Origin: Prevotella sp.
GTDB taxonomy: Bacteria > Bacteroidota > Bacteroidia > Bacteroidales > Bacteroidaceae
NCBI GenBank assembly: GCA_017410365.1
Contig: JAFQQY010000030.1
Span: 1 to 55,335 of the forward strand
Direction: 5' to 3'
DNA: 55,335 bases
The notes beneath the pieces were generated by a model, which saw nothing but the letters and a program-made list of their open reading frames with translations, did not search any database and was not told where the DNA came from. Shown here in pieces: positions 54,256 through 55,335 of this stretch (positions are counted from its first letter, which is position 1; every line of letters starts with the position of its first letter). The position numbers and the translations under genes were made by a program.

Positions 54256-54692
54256 CTATTTTTTCACAATTCCATCACAACAAAAGGCCACCACCGTTAC
54301 GATGGCATTCGGACGTGCACATCCCCACGCGATGCGGAAGGCATCACCGGTTCCTGCTACTTCATGCAATCTATCGGATTCTCCGTGGTCGCTAATTCTC
54401 AAGACAAAATCCTGACATTCTTCGGGAGTAGTGAGTAGCACATCGGGATAATGCTATTGCACAAAACGGTGTCTTTTTTCAGACTTCTCACACACGATTA
54501 TGCGGTTAGGTTGCTTTAACATCACGCAAAGCAAAGTGCAAATACCAGCAGGTCCGCTCCAATAGTCAATACGGTATCGTCTTTTGTTATTTCAGTGATG
54601 CGAGCAGCCCAAAAGCCTGTGACCAACTCGTCGGCAACGCATCGCCCAATGCCTTTGGCACCACCTGTTACAATAACTACCTGATCTTTCAC
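54256..54692 (-). pseudogene. chimeric dehydrogenase pseudogene (SDR start, MDR body)
   Basis: The minus frame from a GTG at 54692 reads KDQVVIVTGGAKGIGR, the start of a short-chain dehydrogenase with its TGxxxGIG motif, and runs in frame after VADEL into TGFWAARITEITKDDTVLTI, which belongs to a zinc-type medium-chain alcohol dehydrogenase. A one-base loss near 54557 shifts the frame; in the other frame ICTLLCVMLKQPNRIIVCEK continues, then an amber stop (VQ*HYPDV, about 54452) interrupts, followed by EVAGTGDAFR and CARPNAIVTVVAF. The end is lost. Deletion-fused and decayed. Confidence 0.8.
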
Positions 54693-54819
54693 AATCAAAT
54701 TTATCTATCAATAAAATGATATTTATCTATTTAAAATCAGTCTTATCTATATTATACTGATATTTATAATGCAAATCTACTCATTTTTTCTTTTGTCGGA
54801 TTATTTCTGTCAAAAAATA

Positions 54820-55050
54820 TTATTTACAAGTCGTAAATAAATTGGTAAATGGTTTGTTATACTTCTTCCCATAACCATTGTATTTGAGAATAAATCCGAA
54901 GTATTCCAACTCATCAAGCACCTTGTTCAAAGTTCCTACACTTTGCTTGTCGGTAATATCCAGTATTTACTCACGAGCCATTCCTGTTTTCTTATGCACA
55001 AGAGTAAAGAATATTTTATCGATGTTTTGGGATAAATAAAACTGATGAAT
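54820..55050 (-). pseudogene. fragment of an AAA ATPase C-terminal region
   Basis: The minus frame reads LSQNIDKIFFTLVHKKTGMARE, then a stop (54967-54969), then TDKQSVGTLNKVLDELEYFGFI and KYNGYGKKYNKPF. The winged-helix pattern with GTLNKVLDELE is that of the C-terminal domain of Bacteroidetes ATP-binding proteins (archaeal-ATPase-like). The N-terminal ATPase domain is missing and the end is short. Confidence 0.6.
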
Positions 55051-55113
55051 TATGATAATCGGTAGAAAAGAAGAACTAAGGTAAGATAAAATAACATATA
55101 ACGTGCCAAATCT

Positions 55114-55227
55114 ATGAAGAATATTCCCATATCTTTTGGCTCAAAAAATCACATTTCCCCTGAATATAGACCATGTTGGACAGAAGAAAGAAAAGTGTCT
55201 TATACTGATATAGGTAGACACATTTAG
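55114..55227 (+). pseudogene. short open frame cut by the IS end
   Basis: A 37-codon frame (MKNIPISFGSKNHISPEY ... PCWTEERK) whose last ten codons lie in what looks like the left end of the insertion sequence, so it may be the 5' end of a disrupted gene. I do not recognise the family and cannot see the rest of the gene. Confidence 0.3.
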
Positions 55228-55335
55228 AGTTAATAATTAAATGTGTAAAACTATGAGTAAAAGAATTAGAAGATTCATTAGTGAAGAATTTAAATTGTCT
55301 GTAATTCGTGACTACTACTCTTCCGGCATGAGCAA
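55195..55335 (+). mobile_element. left end of an insertion sequence with truncated transposase
   Basis: A frame from the ATG at 55253 (SKRIRRFISEEFKLSVIRDY ... SSGMS) continues off the edge. RIRRFISEEFKLSVIRDYY is the first helix-turn-helix of IS3-type OrfA or a similar transposase. Upstream, GTGTCT (55195-55200) and AGACAC (55216-55221) form an inverted repeat that probably marks the terminal end. The rest lies outside the window. Confidence 0.65.

Overview
The window looks like a chromosomal stretch from a gut- or mouth-type member of Bacteroidales, most like Prevotella/Segatella. Four things point there: Bacteroidetes-type promoters (a -33 TTG/TTTG and a -7 TAnnTTTG spaced about 19-20 bases) before many genes; pectin/arabinan-degrading enzymes with secretion signals; a FimA/Mfa-like lipoprotein and proteins with type IX secretion (T9SS)-like tails; and the Bacteroidetes gene orders exbB-exbD-exbD-tonB-(PstS-like)-TPR and ricT-gldH. 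No taxonomic search was possible.

Layout. 0.5-14 kb: a radical SAM/SPASM gene, then a carbohydrate-degrading locus with a GH28-like and a GH43 enzyme on +, and on - two proteins that share an alginate-lyase-like domain (one with LamG, Ig-like and trefoil parts, the other fused to a right-handed beta-helix) and a GH127/146-type beta-L-arabinofuranosidase. No SusC/SusD pair lies in the window. The gaps hold GC-rich palindromic repeats of the CCCCTCTC...GAGAGGGG type, and several of them run into coding sequence. 14-24.6 kb: a long regulatory region with six GTATAC motifs spaced exactly 11 bp, then a FimA/Mfa-like lipoprotein and a 2930-residue multidomain secreted protein. 24.7-28.8 kb: a receiver protein and a soluble PAS hybrid histidine kinase coupled by ATGA, divergent from a GH51 arabinofuranosidase.

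28.8-50 kb is mostly housekeeping: DUF805, DNA polymerase III delta', RicT (PSP1) and GldH; the elongation operon purH(short)-mreB-mreC-mreD-mrdA-rodA on -; a tRNA with anticodon CAU; a START-like protein; an LptF/LptG permease; RibBA; an aminotransferase; and the Ton energisation operon ending in a strong terminator.

50-55.3 kb is accessory: a dispersed 80-bp repeat, a two-headed retropepsin-like protease, a three-gene operon that looks like a toxin-antitoxin system (RelE/MqsR-like toxin, HTH-Panacea antitoxin, unknown third gene) with a palindrome centred on its own -33 box, two pseudogenes (one a chimera of two dehydrogenase families), and the start of an insertion sequence cut by the window edge.

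The signals most worth following are the helically phased GTATAC array before the lipoprotein/giant-protein pair, palindromic repeats that became protein sequence, the stand-alone IMP cyclohydrolase, the TA operon with its third gene, and the paired lyase-domain proteins.
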